From assembly GCF_022814725.1 (NCBI RefSeq), contig NZ_CP093442.1, positions 2,046,001 to 2,110,000 on the forward strand: 64,000 nt of DNA, written 5' to 3'. The DNA is from Bdellovibrio reynosensis (GTDB taxonomy: Bacteria > Bdellovibrionota > Bdellovibrionia > Bdellovibrionales > Bdellovibrionaceae). How positions within the stretch are numbered: position 1 is the first letter of the stretch; the number at the start of each line of letters is the position of its first letter. Under the pieces are notes generated by a model. That model did no database searches and was not told where the DNA came from. It was given only the letters and a program-made list of their open reading frames with translations. Positions 42,874 to 51,113 of this stretch are shown in pieces. Made by a program: the position numbers and the translations under genes.

Positions 42874-44103
42874 ATGACTTCCACATCAAACAAATCGCGC
42901 CTGGCTATCATCTTTTTCACCGTCTTTCTTTATCTTGTAGGTTTTGGGGTCGTAATTCCAATCATTCCCCTTCTTAGCCGCAATTTTGGCGCAACGGCGC
43001 TACAAACGGGTCTGTTGCTTTCTGTGTACTCGTTAATGCAGTTTCTATTTTCTCCTTTTTGGGGACGCCTTAGTGATCGCGTTGGACGACGTCCCATTTT
43101 GCTGTTCTGTCTTGTCGGTGAAGCAATCTCTTACATTATCTTTGCCCAAGCTCGCACATTAGAATGGCTTTTCATCGCGCGCATCTTAGCAGGATTTTTT
43201 GGTGCCAGTCTTTCCACCGCATCAGCCTACATTTCTGACATCACTCCAAAACATGAACGGTCCAAAGGCATGGCCCTTATCGGCGCTGCTTTCGGCTTAG
43301 GATTCGTTTTCGGTCCTGCCCTTGGTGGTGGCCTTGCCGTATGGGGGCATGCCATCAATGCAGAACCACACTTTGACACTTCGTTTGCAGCATACTGGGT
43401 TGCAGGATTGTGCCTTGCGAACTTCCTTTTTGGTTTAAAGTTTCTAACTGAATCTTTAACTGAAAAAAGTGAATCGGCTGAAAAGAAAAAACGTTTCTCT
43501 GTGATGTGGCACTATCTAAACGTAAAAACCGTGGGCACATTGATGTCCGTGTTTTTGCTGACCTCGCTTGCGATGTCTTCAATGGAAGCAACTTTGATTC
43601 TATTTATGGGTGAAAAGTTCGGATGGGATATCAAACAAGTCAGCTTTGGATTTGCTTATATCGGGATCATCATCGTTTTCACCCAAGGTTTTTTAGTTCG
43701 CAGGCTCTTGCCAAAATGGGGTGAACGCAAAGTTTTAAGACTGGGGTTGGCTCTTTTTGCTGCAGGACTCACGTGCATTGCAGTTTCGGTAAATATTCCG
43801 ATGATGGCTTTAGCAATGACGCTTTTGTCGTTAGGAAATGGCCTTTCAAATCCATCCATCTTAGGCAGCATCAGTTTGCTGTCTGATTCGAAAGAACAAG
43901 GGGCCGCAATGGGTGTTACTCAAAGCATGGCTTCATTAGGAAGAATCATCGGTCCCGCCATTGGCGGCGCTTTGTACGGCTACGTTGCAATGACTGCCCC
44001 TTTTTGGGTGTCAGGGTTGTTGGCAGCTGCAGGGTTAGCCCTCGTTATTAATATTTACAATCACATCCCAGAACACGGAAGAGCAGAGCAAAATGGCGTT
44101 TAA
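42874..44103 (+). CDS. Major facilitator superfamily exporter
   Basis: 409 residues, about 12 membrane segments. GRLSDRVGRRPILL (about 61-74, the loop 2-3 MFS motif A) and the PALGGGLAV segment in TM5 (motif C-like, typical of drug:H+ antiporters such as TetA) support an efflux transporter. Substrate unknown. No ribosome-binding site is visible upstream, so it may be leaderless. Its last 11 bases overlap the rhodanese-like gene. Confidence 0.88.
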   Translation: MTSTSNKSRLAIIFFTVFLYLVGFGVVIPIIPLLSRNFGATALQTGLLLSVYSLMQFLFSPFWGRLSDRVGRRPILLFCLVGEAISYIIFAQARTLEWLFIARILAGFFGASLSTASAYISDITPKHERSKGMALIGAAFGLGFVFGPALGGGLAVWGHAINAEPHFDTSFAAYWVAGLCLANFLFGLKFLTESLTEKSESAEKKKRFSVMWHYLNVKTVGTLMSVFLLTSLAMSSMEATLILFMGEKFGWDIKQVSFGFAYIGIIIVFTQGFLVRRLLPKWGERKVLRLGLALFAAGLTCIAVSVNIPMMALAMTLLSLGNGLSNPSILGSISLLSDSKEQGAAMGVTQSMASLGRIIGPAIGGALYGYVAMTAPFWVSGLLAAAGLALVINIYNHIPEHGRAEQNGV

Positions 44104-44431
44104 TTCTATTGGATATTTTCAGTTCAATAATCTTTTGCAAAATCGAATTCCCATGATTCTGGTCATGCTAAATGAAGAGCTCGATTTCAAATCGTGGTTT
44201 AATAGTTTAGTAAATATGCATGTAGATAATATTAAGGTGGTGTTGCAACCACACGAGGTTGTCGCAGCTATTAACGAAAAAAAATTGCCAATGCATTTCG
44301 CGGTTGTAGTTATTGATAAAGATGGGACCCAATCACCCAAGGTAATTGAAGGTCTTGAAGCAGCTGGCTACACCAACGCGTTTTATGTTGATGGCGGATA
44401 CGCAAAGATCCTGACAGAGCGGCAACAATAA
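44093..44431 (+). CDS. Rhodanese-like protein lacking the catalytic cysteine
   Basis: 112 residues. The C-terminal half has the rhodanese pattern: a strand HFAVVVIDKDGTQS, then EGLEAAGYTNAFYVDGGYAKIL, matching the VVYC-loop and 'G+xNVxxLxGG' parts. Where active rhodaneses have cysteine there is Asp (VVVIDKDG), and the protein contains no cysteine at all. A regulatory or binding role for the MFS transporter encoded just upstream (11 base overlap) is possible. The call rests on motif spacing. Confidence 0.5.
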   Translation: MAFNSIGYFQFNNLLQNRIPMILVMLNEELDFKSWFNSLVNMHVDNIKVVLQPHEVVAAINEKKLPMHFAVVVIDKDGTQSPKVIEGLEAAGYTNAFYVDGGYAKILTERQQ

Positions 44432-44536
44432 AATAACAGGACTTTGACAAAACAACCAAACCTTAATTGGCTCTACCAAGTGCTTGTACAATACTTATTT
44501 CATCCAGAAAAAAACTTTTAAGAAAAGGAATGTACA

Positions 44537-45589
44537 ATGAAAAGGTTTTTCATCACAGCAATTGCAACTGCGCTTGCAGCAACAGCTCAAGCTGGAACAA
44601 TCAACTTAGATATGCGCGCGGATTATTCTGGCGTTACATATAATGACGAAGTAGCTACACCTAGCTATTCGAAATTTTACCTAAAAACAGGACGCTTGGA
44701 TTTCCAAACGAAAGTTGTTGAAGATTTATCTATGCGTGTGCGTTGGGCGTTTAATAAATCAACGACTCAACTTAACACGGATTCTACCCAAAGATCATTA
44801 GAGTACGCTTATCTTTCGCACAAAATGAACGACATGTTCACTTTAAGCGCCGGTAAATTTAATACTGAATTTGGCGGCTTTGAAGGCGCGACAAGTGGTG
44901 CAGATTTATACCTAACTTCTGAATTCTACACTCGCACGGGCCCTGCTGGAGCGTTGGCTGGTCAAAACCTAGGAACTACCAATCTATTATATATGACTGG
45001 TGTTAAAGGGACTTTCTCTTTTGCTGACCAAACCCAAACTTTGCATATCTTAGCGACTAACGAGACAAACCAAGAAGCAACAACTCCTCTTTCTCAGAAC
45101 ACATCCATGGTGGGCGCGATTTGGAAGGGTGCCTTCATGGATAAAGCACTTATGTTCAATTTAAGCTATCACATGATGAATGCGAGTGTTACTGACGATA
45201 AACACAGCTTCATCGCCGTGGGCGCGATGTGGAATTCACAACCAGTCAGTGTAACTGTTGATTACCTAATGACTGAAAGAAACTCTGATGCGGGCGACAC
45301 TAAAGACGCTTTAAACTCAATCGTAGCTAAAATTGGATACTCTGGCTGGGAACAATGGGTTCCACGCATTGAACTTACCAGTTCCGAAGAAAAACTTGAA
45401 ATCGCAGGAACCCAAACTAACAAGTTCATGGGCATGGGTTTGGTACTTGAGTATAAACCATACACAGACACGAACTTCCGTTATCACGTAGCTGCGAATC
45501 AAGTGACGTTGCAACCAGAAACAGGCGACGACATTATCAAACAAGAAGTCCTTGTTGGCGCTCGTTTGATGGCTGATTTCCTAAAGTAA
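44537..45589 (+). CDS. Porin-like outer membrane protein
   Basis: 350 residues with a signal peptide (ATAQA, cleaved before Gly20) and a long series of amphipathic strands resembling phosphate-selective porin O/P-type barrels (YAYLSHKMNDMFTLSAGKF, TEFGGFE). It ends DFLK, with Phe two residues before the end. Codon use is strongly biased, suggesting abundant expression. Likely a general or anion-selective pore. Confidence 0.68.
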   Translation: MKRFFITAIATALAATAQAGTINLDMRADYSGVTYNDEVATPSYSKFYLKTGRLDFQTKVVEDLSMRVRWAFNKSTTQLNTDSTQRSLEYAYLSHKMNDMFTLSAGKFNTEFGGFEGATSGADLYLTSEFYTRTGPAGALAGQNLGTTNLLYMTGVKGTFSFADQTQTLHILATNETNQEATTPLSQNTSMVGAIWKGAFMDKALMFNLSYHMMNASVTDDKHSFIAVGAMWNSQPVSVTVDYLMTERNSDAGDTKDALNSIVAKIGYSGWEQWVPRIELTSSEEKLEIAGTQTNKFMGMGLVLEYKPYTDTNFRYHVAANQVTLQPETGDDIIKQEVLVGARLMADFLK

Positions 45590-45610
45590 TTGAATCGAAC
45601 GACACATATA

Positions 45611-45650
45611 AAAAAAGGGGCAACACTTTAAGTGCTGCCCCTTTTCTTTT
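45611..45650. terminator. Bidirectional rho-independent terminator
   Basis: AAAAGGGGCA...TGCCCCTTTT with inner CACTT/AGTG pairing, with A and T runs on both sides. It separates the porin gene and the end of the radical SAM operon. Confidence 0.9.
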
Positions 45651-45662
45651 TTTGAAGTCTTG

Positions 45663-46304
45663 TTAGCGAAGGACCTCGCCCTTAATAACCTTGCCGCGGA
45701 TAACAGTCGTTGGTGAAACGTAAACCCTTCCTGGGGCAGAACGGAATTCGATATCTCCATCCACTGTCACATCAGCACCCAATCGAATGATAGGTCCAAG
45801 GGGATGTTCAGGACTTGGATCAACTGCGATCTTCTTGACAGAAGACTTCCCCGTAATCTCTAGTTCGTTCCCTAAAAAGTTTAAAGACGAATCCAAAGTC
45901 ACGTTGCGAAGGCTAGAACCTTGATCTCCACGAATCGTCACCGCACCCTGCAAATGACTTTGCTCTAAGATAGCGACACCGCGGAAATAACTTTCACCTC
46001 TCACCGAAGAATCCTTCAAAGTGGCGCGACCATCGACATTTAATGATTCAGCAACTTGAGACTTATCAAGTTCAACACGACCATTAACGTCTAAGGATTT
46101 TGCAAACTGCACATCCTTTGCAATTAAGCGCCCACGAATTTTAGCTGAACCTTTTACGCTGCCGTTTTGAATTTCGGCAACGCCATTATGATTCAGGTCG
46201 TTTAGATTCGTGACATCCTTAGCCAGTTTTCCCGAAGTCCCAGCGCAAGCAGTGCTAACTCCAACCAACAAAGATAGAAGGGTGCTAGCAATTACTGGTT
46301 TCAT
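45663..46304 (-). CDS. Beta-helical lipoprotein, last gene of the radical SAM operon
   Basis: 213 residues. Signal MKPVIASTLLSLLVGVSTAC with a lipobox-like STAC (Cys20) is followed by about 190 residues made of short repeats with small hydrophobic spacing (VNGRVELDKSQVAESLNVDGRATLKDSSVRG, partly), typical of a right-handed beta-helix or bactofilin-like stack. Possibly anchored to a membrane and presenting or binding the peptide encoded next to it. ATG 46304 follows the precursor stop by one base, with GGAG 9 bases upstream. Not a recognised family; low similarity to bactofilins is only by pattern. Confidence 0.6.
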   Translation of the reverse strand: MKPVIASTLLSLLVGVSTACAGTSGKLAKDVTNLNDLNHNGVAEIQNGSVKGSAKIRGRLIAKDVQFAKSLDVNGRVELDKSQVAESLNVDGRATLKDSSVRGESYFRGVAILEQSHLQGAVTIRGDQGSSLRNVTLDSSLNFLGNELEITGKSSVKKIAVDPSPEHPLGPIIRLGADVTVDGDIEFRSAPGRVYVSPTTVIRGKVIKGEVLR

Positions 46305-46305
46305 A

Positions 46306-46536
46306 CTAAGTTGCTCCGCAACCGCTGTTGCTGACACAACCCGAGTCGAACCATTCAACTTCTTGGGCGCCTGCAGTGCTAGTTACTTCAAATGAAACTT
46401 GTTTATCTTCTTCGGTTGCTATGACGGGTTTAGCCGCTGCTACCGAAACGTTTGAGGCAAGCAACACATTCATCATGGCCGCAGATAAAGCCAATTTTTT
46501 CATTGTATCCTTACGCGAGTTTTCGTTGTTGTTCAT
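46306..46536 (-). CDS. Putative RiPP precursor peptide (76 residues)
   Basis: Small gene between the helical partner and the beta-helix gene. Residues 12-35 look like a signal peptide (MKKLALSAAMMNVLLASNVSVAAA). The remainder is acidic and ends in a distinctive Gly/Cys tail, EWFDSGCVSNSGCGAT (61-76), with Cys67 and Cys73. Two starts are possible: ATG 46536 with an excellent AGGAGG site, or ATG 46503 with AAGGAT. Why a precursor: the upstream genes encode a radical SAM/SPASM protein with complete cluster cysteines, and such maturases act on short peptides with Cys/Gly/Ser-rich tails. The operon has no other substrate candidate. The signal-peptide-like leader is unusual for a RiPP, so an unmodified secreted peptide remains possible. 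Confidence 0.55.
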   Translation of the reverse strand: MNNNENSRKDTMKKLALSAAMMNVLLASNVSVAAAKPVIATEEDKQVSFEVTSTAGAQEVEWFDSGCVSNSGCGAT

Positions 46537-46586
46537 GGTTCCTCCTGTGTTTTTATCCAGAATTAATTTCCTGAATAAATTTGTTT

Positions 46587-47750
46587 TTAAAAAGTAAGCA
46601 TCGAACTTTCGGTTTCTTGAAACTGAGGTTGCAGCTTTTGCAGCAACGCTGGAATAAGCTCCAAGAAATGTTCCATCATTGATTCTAATTGAAATGTGTT
46701 AATAGAATTTGGCGCCTTCGCATCTCGGAAGTTTTGATAGCCTGTGCGATTTCTTAATTGTAGTAATAAAGTCTTAGAATCAAGATCACCAAAATTTGCC
46801 GCATTAAAAATTTGCAGAGTCGTAAGCATTCCCACTTCATTTTTTTCAGTCTCTGCAAACTTAAAATTCTTATTGGTTAGCTCATAAACCAAATCTAAGC
46901 TGGTTGAATCTAATACGTATTGATTTAATAAAAGTGCAAATTCAAAATTCTGAGCAGTAATTTCAGCAGTGTGCACATAGTATGAAAGCAATTTTGTCAC
47001 AATACTTTCAGCCTCTTCATCAAACCCATCGGCCTTTAGAATCGTCGCCATTCTTAGCATTGCTGCATGCAGAACAAGACCTTGTGATTTTTGCGACATC
47101 AGCAAACTTTTTTCTAGGGCACTTTCATAACAGCCCTTTTTTTGATCTTGGATGATGTAAAATTCTGAAAGTAATGCGTCCTCTTTTTTCGCAACCCAGT
47201 TCCAAACTTCGCTGTTAACTTTATAGGTGGATTCATTCAGCAAAGTTTTTAAAAGATCGACCCGCAAAGACCGCAAAAAGGTTTTATACGCTTCTTGATC
47301 AGTCAGTTTTGATAAATCATAAACTGAATCAAAAAGCGGCAGCTCTTTATAACCGTTAATCACTGCCCCGATGGTAGCTTCAATTTCAGAAGCCACCAGC
47401 TGTTTTTCATGCCGGCCCTGACGAACCAAATTCACATAAGATTGCAAAGCCAAGGCAGACGCTCTGCCATCAGTACAGTGTCTGGCAGAAAAGGAACGCA
47501 AAATACCAAGACAAAGCGCGCGCGATAGATCCTTTTTTCCGTGGTGAAAAAGCAAAAGCGAAAGGTTGTTTCCTAATGAAAAGAAGAACTCTAGGTCTGC
47601 ATCTGAAAGGTAATAATTTTTCTGTCTAAAGATAAACTCGAATTGATCCAAGCCACATTGCAGCTTCTGAATCCATGTCGTGTAGGAAACAAGATTAATA
47701 TAGTCTTTATTTGGAACAAAGAACGTATTCGTCAATTGGGCGGTCTTCAT
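46587..47750 (-). CDS. Helical partner protein of the radical SAM operon
   Basis: 387 residues, almost all helical, with leucine-rich repeats of helix pairs resembling a TPR/HEAT-like solenoid. No signal peptide and no membrane segment. Not recognised. ATG 47750 overlaps the maturase stop by four bases (ATGA), so it is translationally coupled to it, and it precedes the putative precursor by 50 bases. A role as scaffold or precursor-binding partner is inferred from position. A longer open frame upstream inside the maturase gene is rejected. Confidence 0.65.
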   Translation of the reverse strand: MKTAQLTNTFFVPNKDYINLVSYTTWIQKLQCGLDQFEFIFRQKNYYLSDADLEFFFSLGNNLSLLLFHHGKKDLSRALCLGILRSFSARHCTDGRASALALQSYVNLVRQGRHEKQLVASEIEATIGAVINGYKELPLFDSVYDLSKLTDQEAYKTFLRSLRVDLLKTLLNESTYKVNSEVWNWVAKKEDALLSEFYIIQDQKKGCYESALEKSLLMSQKSQGLVLHAAMLRMATILKADGFDEEAESIVTKLLSYYVHTAEITAQNFEFALLLNQYVLDSTSLDLVYELTNKNFKFAETEKNEVGMLTTLQIFNAANFGDLDSKTLLLQLRNRTGYQNFRDAKAPNSINTFQLESMMEHFLELIPALLQKLQPQFQETESSMLTF

Positions 47751-49102
47751 ACGGCCGCCTCTTTTTTCGGGAAGTATTTTTTGGACTGCAAATACTGCAG
47801 CAACATTCTTTCCTGAATGTTCATTTTTAGAGAAGGACAAGCGGCCCTGCCTTCGGCCCATTCTTTTGGACAACGTCCACCACAAAGTGGAAGCAGGAAG
47901 CATTCTTTGCATCCATAATCACCAGCAATGACTTCGTCATAAAAATGACTGAATTTATTTAGATTCGGAATAATTCCAGCGCCTTCATCCTTAATATTCC
48001 CAAGGCTGTGAATGTTTTTTCCAGCGACTTCATAACTTGGTACAAGGGAAACTTCCGTACAACCAAAGACTTCACCAGAAGGGTCCACCAGGTACCCACT
48101 TTTTGAAGACGCAAGACAAAGCTGTTTTTTTCTTTTTGGAATTAGATTTGACGGAAATCCCAACTGAATCATTTCCATCAAAATCCCCAGTTCCCAGTCA
48201 GCGAATTCTTTTAAAGAAGAAGATCTTGTGTGGGCGTCATTACCCCATGAATGAACCGGGATCATATAGAAGTGCCAGATTTTTTTATGCAAGCCATCAC
48301 TGTGCAATTTTTTAATCAAAGGCAGAACGCCTTCTCTATTTTCATTATCGACATTGCAGCGAATGATAAATTTAGCTGTTGGCTTTTCTTCAGACAGCAA
48401 ATCTTTCAAATTCTTATAGATGACGTCGAAGCTAGGGCCTTTGTATTTAGTAAAACGTCGTTGATCATGAAACTCCGCCGTTCCATCTAACGTGATTTCA
48501 TATTGATTACAGTTAGCATGCTCAATGAGCAGATCCATATTCTTACGATTTAGATTAACCCCATTTGTCGTGGCTTTCGAACGAAAGCGAATGCCTTTTT
48601 CTAAACACAGGGATTTAAGTTCTTTGCCAATTTCAACAATGCGGGAAACGGCTGTTAAAGGTTCAGCCCCAAACCAGGAAACAACCAACTCTTTGGGCTG
48701 ATGAGTTTGGATTTTGTTCTGAATAAAAGATAAAATAGCGTCCTTATCAAGTTTGCCTTCTTTAGAGTGAGCTTGCCCACAATACACACAACCTAACTGG
48801 CACCAAGATGAAGGCTGCAAAACCACGTACAACGTTTCTTCTTTATTATCTTCAACTTGATTTTCACTGATAATTTTTAACAACTCCTGATCAGGAGTTT
48901 CAGAAGTAAGAAATTGGTAACGTTCCAGATTGCTAAGAACCTCTGGCGCCAATGATTCAAAGCTTCCGGCCTGAAGTTCTTTATAGGATTCTAGATCCAA
49001 ACTGATTTGGATCCCTGTTTTGGTATTCAATAAAAGTGCGACATATGTATGAAGATTTTGGTCGAAAATAACTTGCGAAAGTGAATATCTAGTTAAACGC
49101 AT
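47747..49102 (-). CDS. Radical SAM/SPASM peptide-modifying enzyme
   Basis: 451 residues. Residues ~1-85 look like the short leader-binding N-terminus usual in peptide maturases. The radical SAM [4Fe-4S] motif is CQLGCVYC (C101, C105, C108), followed by the GAEPL segment (145-149). The SPASM domain is complete: C329, then G343-x4-C348, and C398-x2-C401-x5-C407-x3-C411 with a final C422, ligands for two auxiliary clusters. This matches enzymes that make thioether or C-C crosslinks in ribosomal peptides, or act on a protein side chain. First gene of the operon. The ATG follows GGGGGAAAG. Confidence 0.9.
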   Translation of the reverse strand: MRLTRYSLSQVIFDQNLHTYVALLLNTKTGIQISLDLESYKELQAGSFESLAPEVLSNLERYQFLTSETPDQELLKIISENQVEDNKEETLYVVLQPSSWCQLGCVYCGQAHSKEGKLDKDAILSFIQNKIQTHQPKELVVSWFGAEPLTAVSRIVEIGKELKSLCLEKGIRFRSKATTNGVNLNRKNMDLLIEHANCNQYEITLDGTAEFHDQRRFTKYKGPSFDVIYKNLKDLLSEEKPTAKFIIRCNVDNENREGVLPLIKKLHSDGLHKKIWHFYMIPVHSWGNDAHTRSSSLKEFADWELGILMEMIQLGFPSNLIPKRKKQLCLASSKSGYLVDPSGEVFGCTEVSLVPSYEVAGKNIHSLGNIKDEGAGIIPNLNKFSHFYDEVIAGDYGCKECFLLPLCGGRCPKEWAEGRAACPSLKMNIQERMLLQYLQSKKYFPKKEAAV

Positions 49103-49709
49103 CTTTCCCCCGAAACATCTTGTTTCAGCTAACCTTTAGTTTTTCAAAACCCCGAAAATAAGGTTTGCAACTCCAGGACCGCGGGAAAAAATCTTCAAAT
49201 AGAATTTATAATGGTTTGAGATTTCAAAACGATTTTTTTTTGGAAAATGAGTCTTCGATCGGGGACTCTAGATGTCCGAATTGTCCGAAGATCCATGGGA
49301 AATATTCTTAAGTGTTATTAATAGCTTATGAAACCCAAAGGTGGACAACCCGCCCACCGGATTTGAGAAAGAACTGCCCGGCTGATAGCTGAGTTTTAGA
49401 AAAAATATCACTGGGACCGAACATGTTGAATTTGAAAATGGCTTAACTTAAACAAGTTTATTAATACGACGTATTTCGGTTTCGACGATAAACACTGCCT
49501 TAGCAATCAAAGTTTATTTTCAAAACAATTGCCCTAGAGCCCCTTCGTCAGAAGTTTCAGTTCATTATCAAGCAGCCGGAGCAAAACTAGTTTGGCAAGG
49601 TAGCGGGACTTCTTACACGTTCAACAACAAATCCTTAAAAACGCTTGAATGGCCTTTGAAAGGCCGGCCCGGTGAAGCGAGAGTATTAGATTTTATATGC
49701 AACTAAATC
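49103..49709. other. 607-base region between the radical SAM operon and the secreted repeat protein gene
   Basis: Mostly AT-rich with no gene that I can support. It holds an inverted repeat GAAAC-N5-GTTTC at 49113-49127 in front of the maturase gene, a hairpin GAGTC/GACTC at 49249-49268, a mini open frame of 19 codons at 49272-49331 and the remnant frame at 49452-49706. The promoter of the maturase operon must lie here. Confidence 0.6.
49452..49706 (+). pseudogene. Possible gene remnant (85-codon open frame without start)
   Basis: An uninterrupted frame to a TAA encodes protein-like sequence in its second half (YQAAGAKLVWQGSG, TFNNKSLKTLEWPL, ARVLDFICN) but has no ATG, GTG or TTG with a ribosome-binding site. 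It starts right after a stop codon. The first part contains FQNNC, similar to the F-Q-N-C lipobox of two other lipoproteins in this window, so it may derive from a lipoprotein gene. A frameshift relative to an alternative frame (YFGFDDKHCLSN) near 49530 is possible. Confidence 0.35.
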
Positions 49710-50930
49710 CTAAGGTTTTTTAGGAGCTAACTTATAAACAGCGTCGCCCCATATTTTTTTGCCGGCGCTATCAATTAGCACACAAGCAAAAACTAATTCG
49801 TTACTTTCATTTAGATCCAGATTTCCTGCAAAGCCCGGAAAATTTCGATCAGAAATAATGTTTGCATCTCCTAAATCCGAAGGGATGCTGTCGCCTTCGC
49901 CAATCAATCGCTTTACGCCTTGCTTTGATGCGATATAAATTCCGCGCAAACCTTTTTCGTTCTTTGCACGAAAGGCTATCACTCCATACGAATTTATTTT
50001 TGGCGCAAACAATTCTAGCTCAGAAATTCCACCTTTTCCTTCGCTGACCACCGTTGTTAACTGGCCACTTTCATAGACAATCAAAGATTTTTTCCCTTGG
50101 TGATCGTGACCGACAAATACAACCAATCCATTTTTTGCTAAGCCTAAAGAGTTACCGAATCCCGAAAATGGTGAAGCCGCATTTGCTTTATTATCTTCAG
50201 CAATGATTTGAACATCATGCCCGTTTGCAACCGGGGTCAGAAGATAAATACGATCAGGTCGGTCATCCCCCCACTCGCCATTACCACCGTGACGAACTTT
50301 GAAGGCCCACTGTTTTGCTTCATTCATCGCCGGACTAAAAAGGTAAGAGGCTGCCACACCGAAAGACGTTTTTCCTTCCATCGCGAAATTTGATAATGAC
50401 GATGTCATTTCATAAAAACCGCGATCACCTTCGCTAGTCAGGCCTCTGAAAACAGCTGTTCCATCGGTGAAGGTTTGTGCAAAACCAAAATAAGATATCT
50501 TATTATCCGGACCTGACACCTTCATTTCGCTTTTTGCTGTGCGGGAATCGAAAACAAAAAGTCCGTCACTAAAACCATCATTAAAGGGACTGTAGGTCAC
50601 CTGTCCCAAATCATTGATCCCAGGATCGGTCACAAACTTATCACTCGCGGCCACATAAATAATTTTGCCTGCAGAATCGTGTTGGGTTTTAAGCCATAAC
50701 GCCTGATCGGTAGTCCCGTTGACAGCCATAACTTTAAAGGCCACCTCCCCTTTGTTATTAATAACTGGCGAGGTGTTGTTTAGGAAACTTGAAGGCGGAA
50801 GCTGATAAGTACTTTTATAGTGCGCACGTGCCAGTAATTCTGGTTGCGAATAATCGGGCAAAGTTCCTGCCTGACTGAATTGAGAAAGAAATAAACCTGC
50901 TGCGAATAATTTTAAGCTTAAAAGTGCCAT
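49710..50930 (-). CDS. Secreted protein of repeat/propeller-like type
   Basis: 406 residues with a signal peptide (LSQFSQAG, about 22). The mature part consists of 6-7 recurring units with patterns such as NNKGEVAFKV, NDLGQVTYSP, NEAKQWAFKV, AKNGLVVFVG, NSYGVIAFRA and NESNELVFAC, each 'N-x-x-G-x-(V/A)-F'. This suggests a beta-propeller similar to choice-of-anchor proteins seen in Bacteria. Function unknown. ATG 50930 chosen; GTG 50954 is possible. Confidence 0.68.
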   Translation of the reverse strand: MALLSLKLFAAGLFLSQFSQAGTLPDYSQPELLARAHYKSTYQLPPSSFLNNTSPVINNKGEVAFKVMAVNGTTDQALWLKTQHDSAGKIIYVAASDKFVTDPGINDLGQVTYSPFNDGFSDGLFVFDSRTAKSEMKVSGPDNKISYFGFAQTFTDGTAVFRGLTSEGDRGFYEMTSSLSNFAMEGKTSFGVAASYLFSPAMNEAKQWAFKVRHGGNGEWGDDRPDRIYLLTPVANGHDVQIIAEDNKANAASPFSGFGNSLGLAKNGLVVFVGHDHQGKKSLIVYESGQLTTVVSEGKGGISELELFAPKINSYGVIAFRAKNEKGLRGIYIASKQGVKRLIGEGDSIPSDLGDANIISDRNFPGFAGNLDLNESNELVFACVLIDSAGKKIWGDAVYKLAPKKP

Positions 50931-51113
50931 ATGTTTATTGTGCCCAGTCCGCACTTTCTTTGAAAAGCCTTAATATGCTCGGATCCGAGACCTTCAGGAC
51001 GCAGCGTTAAGACCGCTATTCCATTAAGACATTAAGCCAAGCTTAAGCCTATTACAGCTACCGAAAAGGCCCCAAATTTGGTACCCTCGCCTGAGTTATA
51101 AGAGGGACTTCCC

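Noticed and set aside
49272-49331. Mini open frame of 19 codons before the radical SAM operon region
   Set aside because: Too short and on the opposite strand, with no supportive ribosome-binding site.
50955-51113. T-box leader in front of valS
   Set aside because: No T-box sequence or terminator/antiterminator pair is seen, and T-box control would be unexpected in this group.
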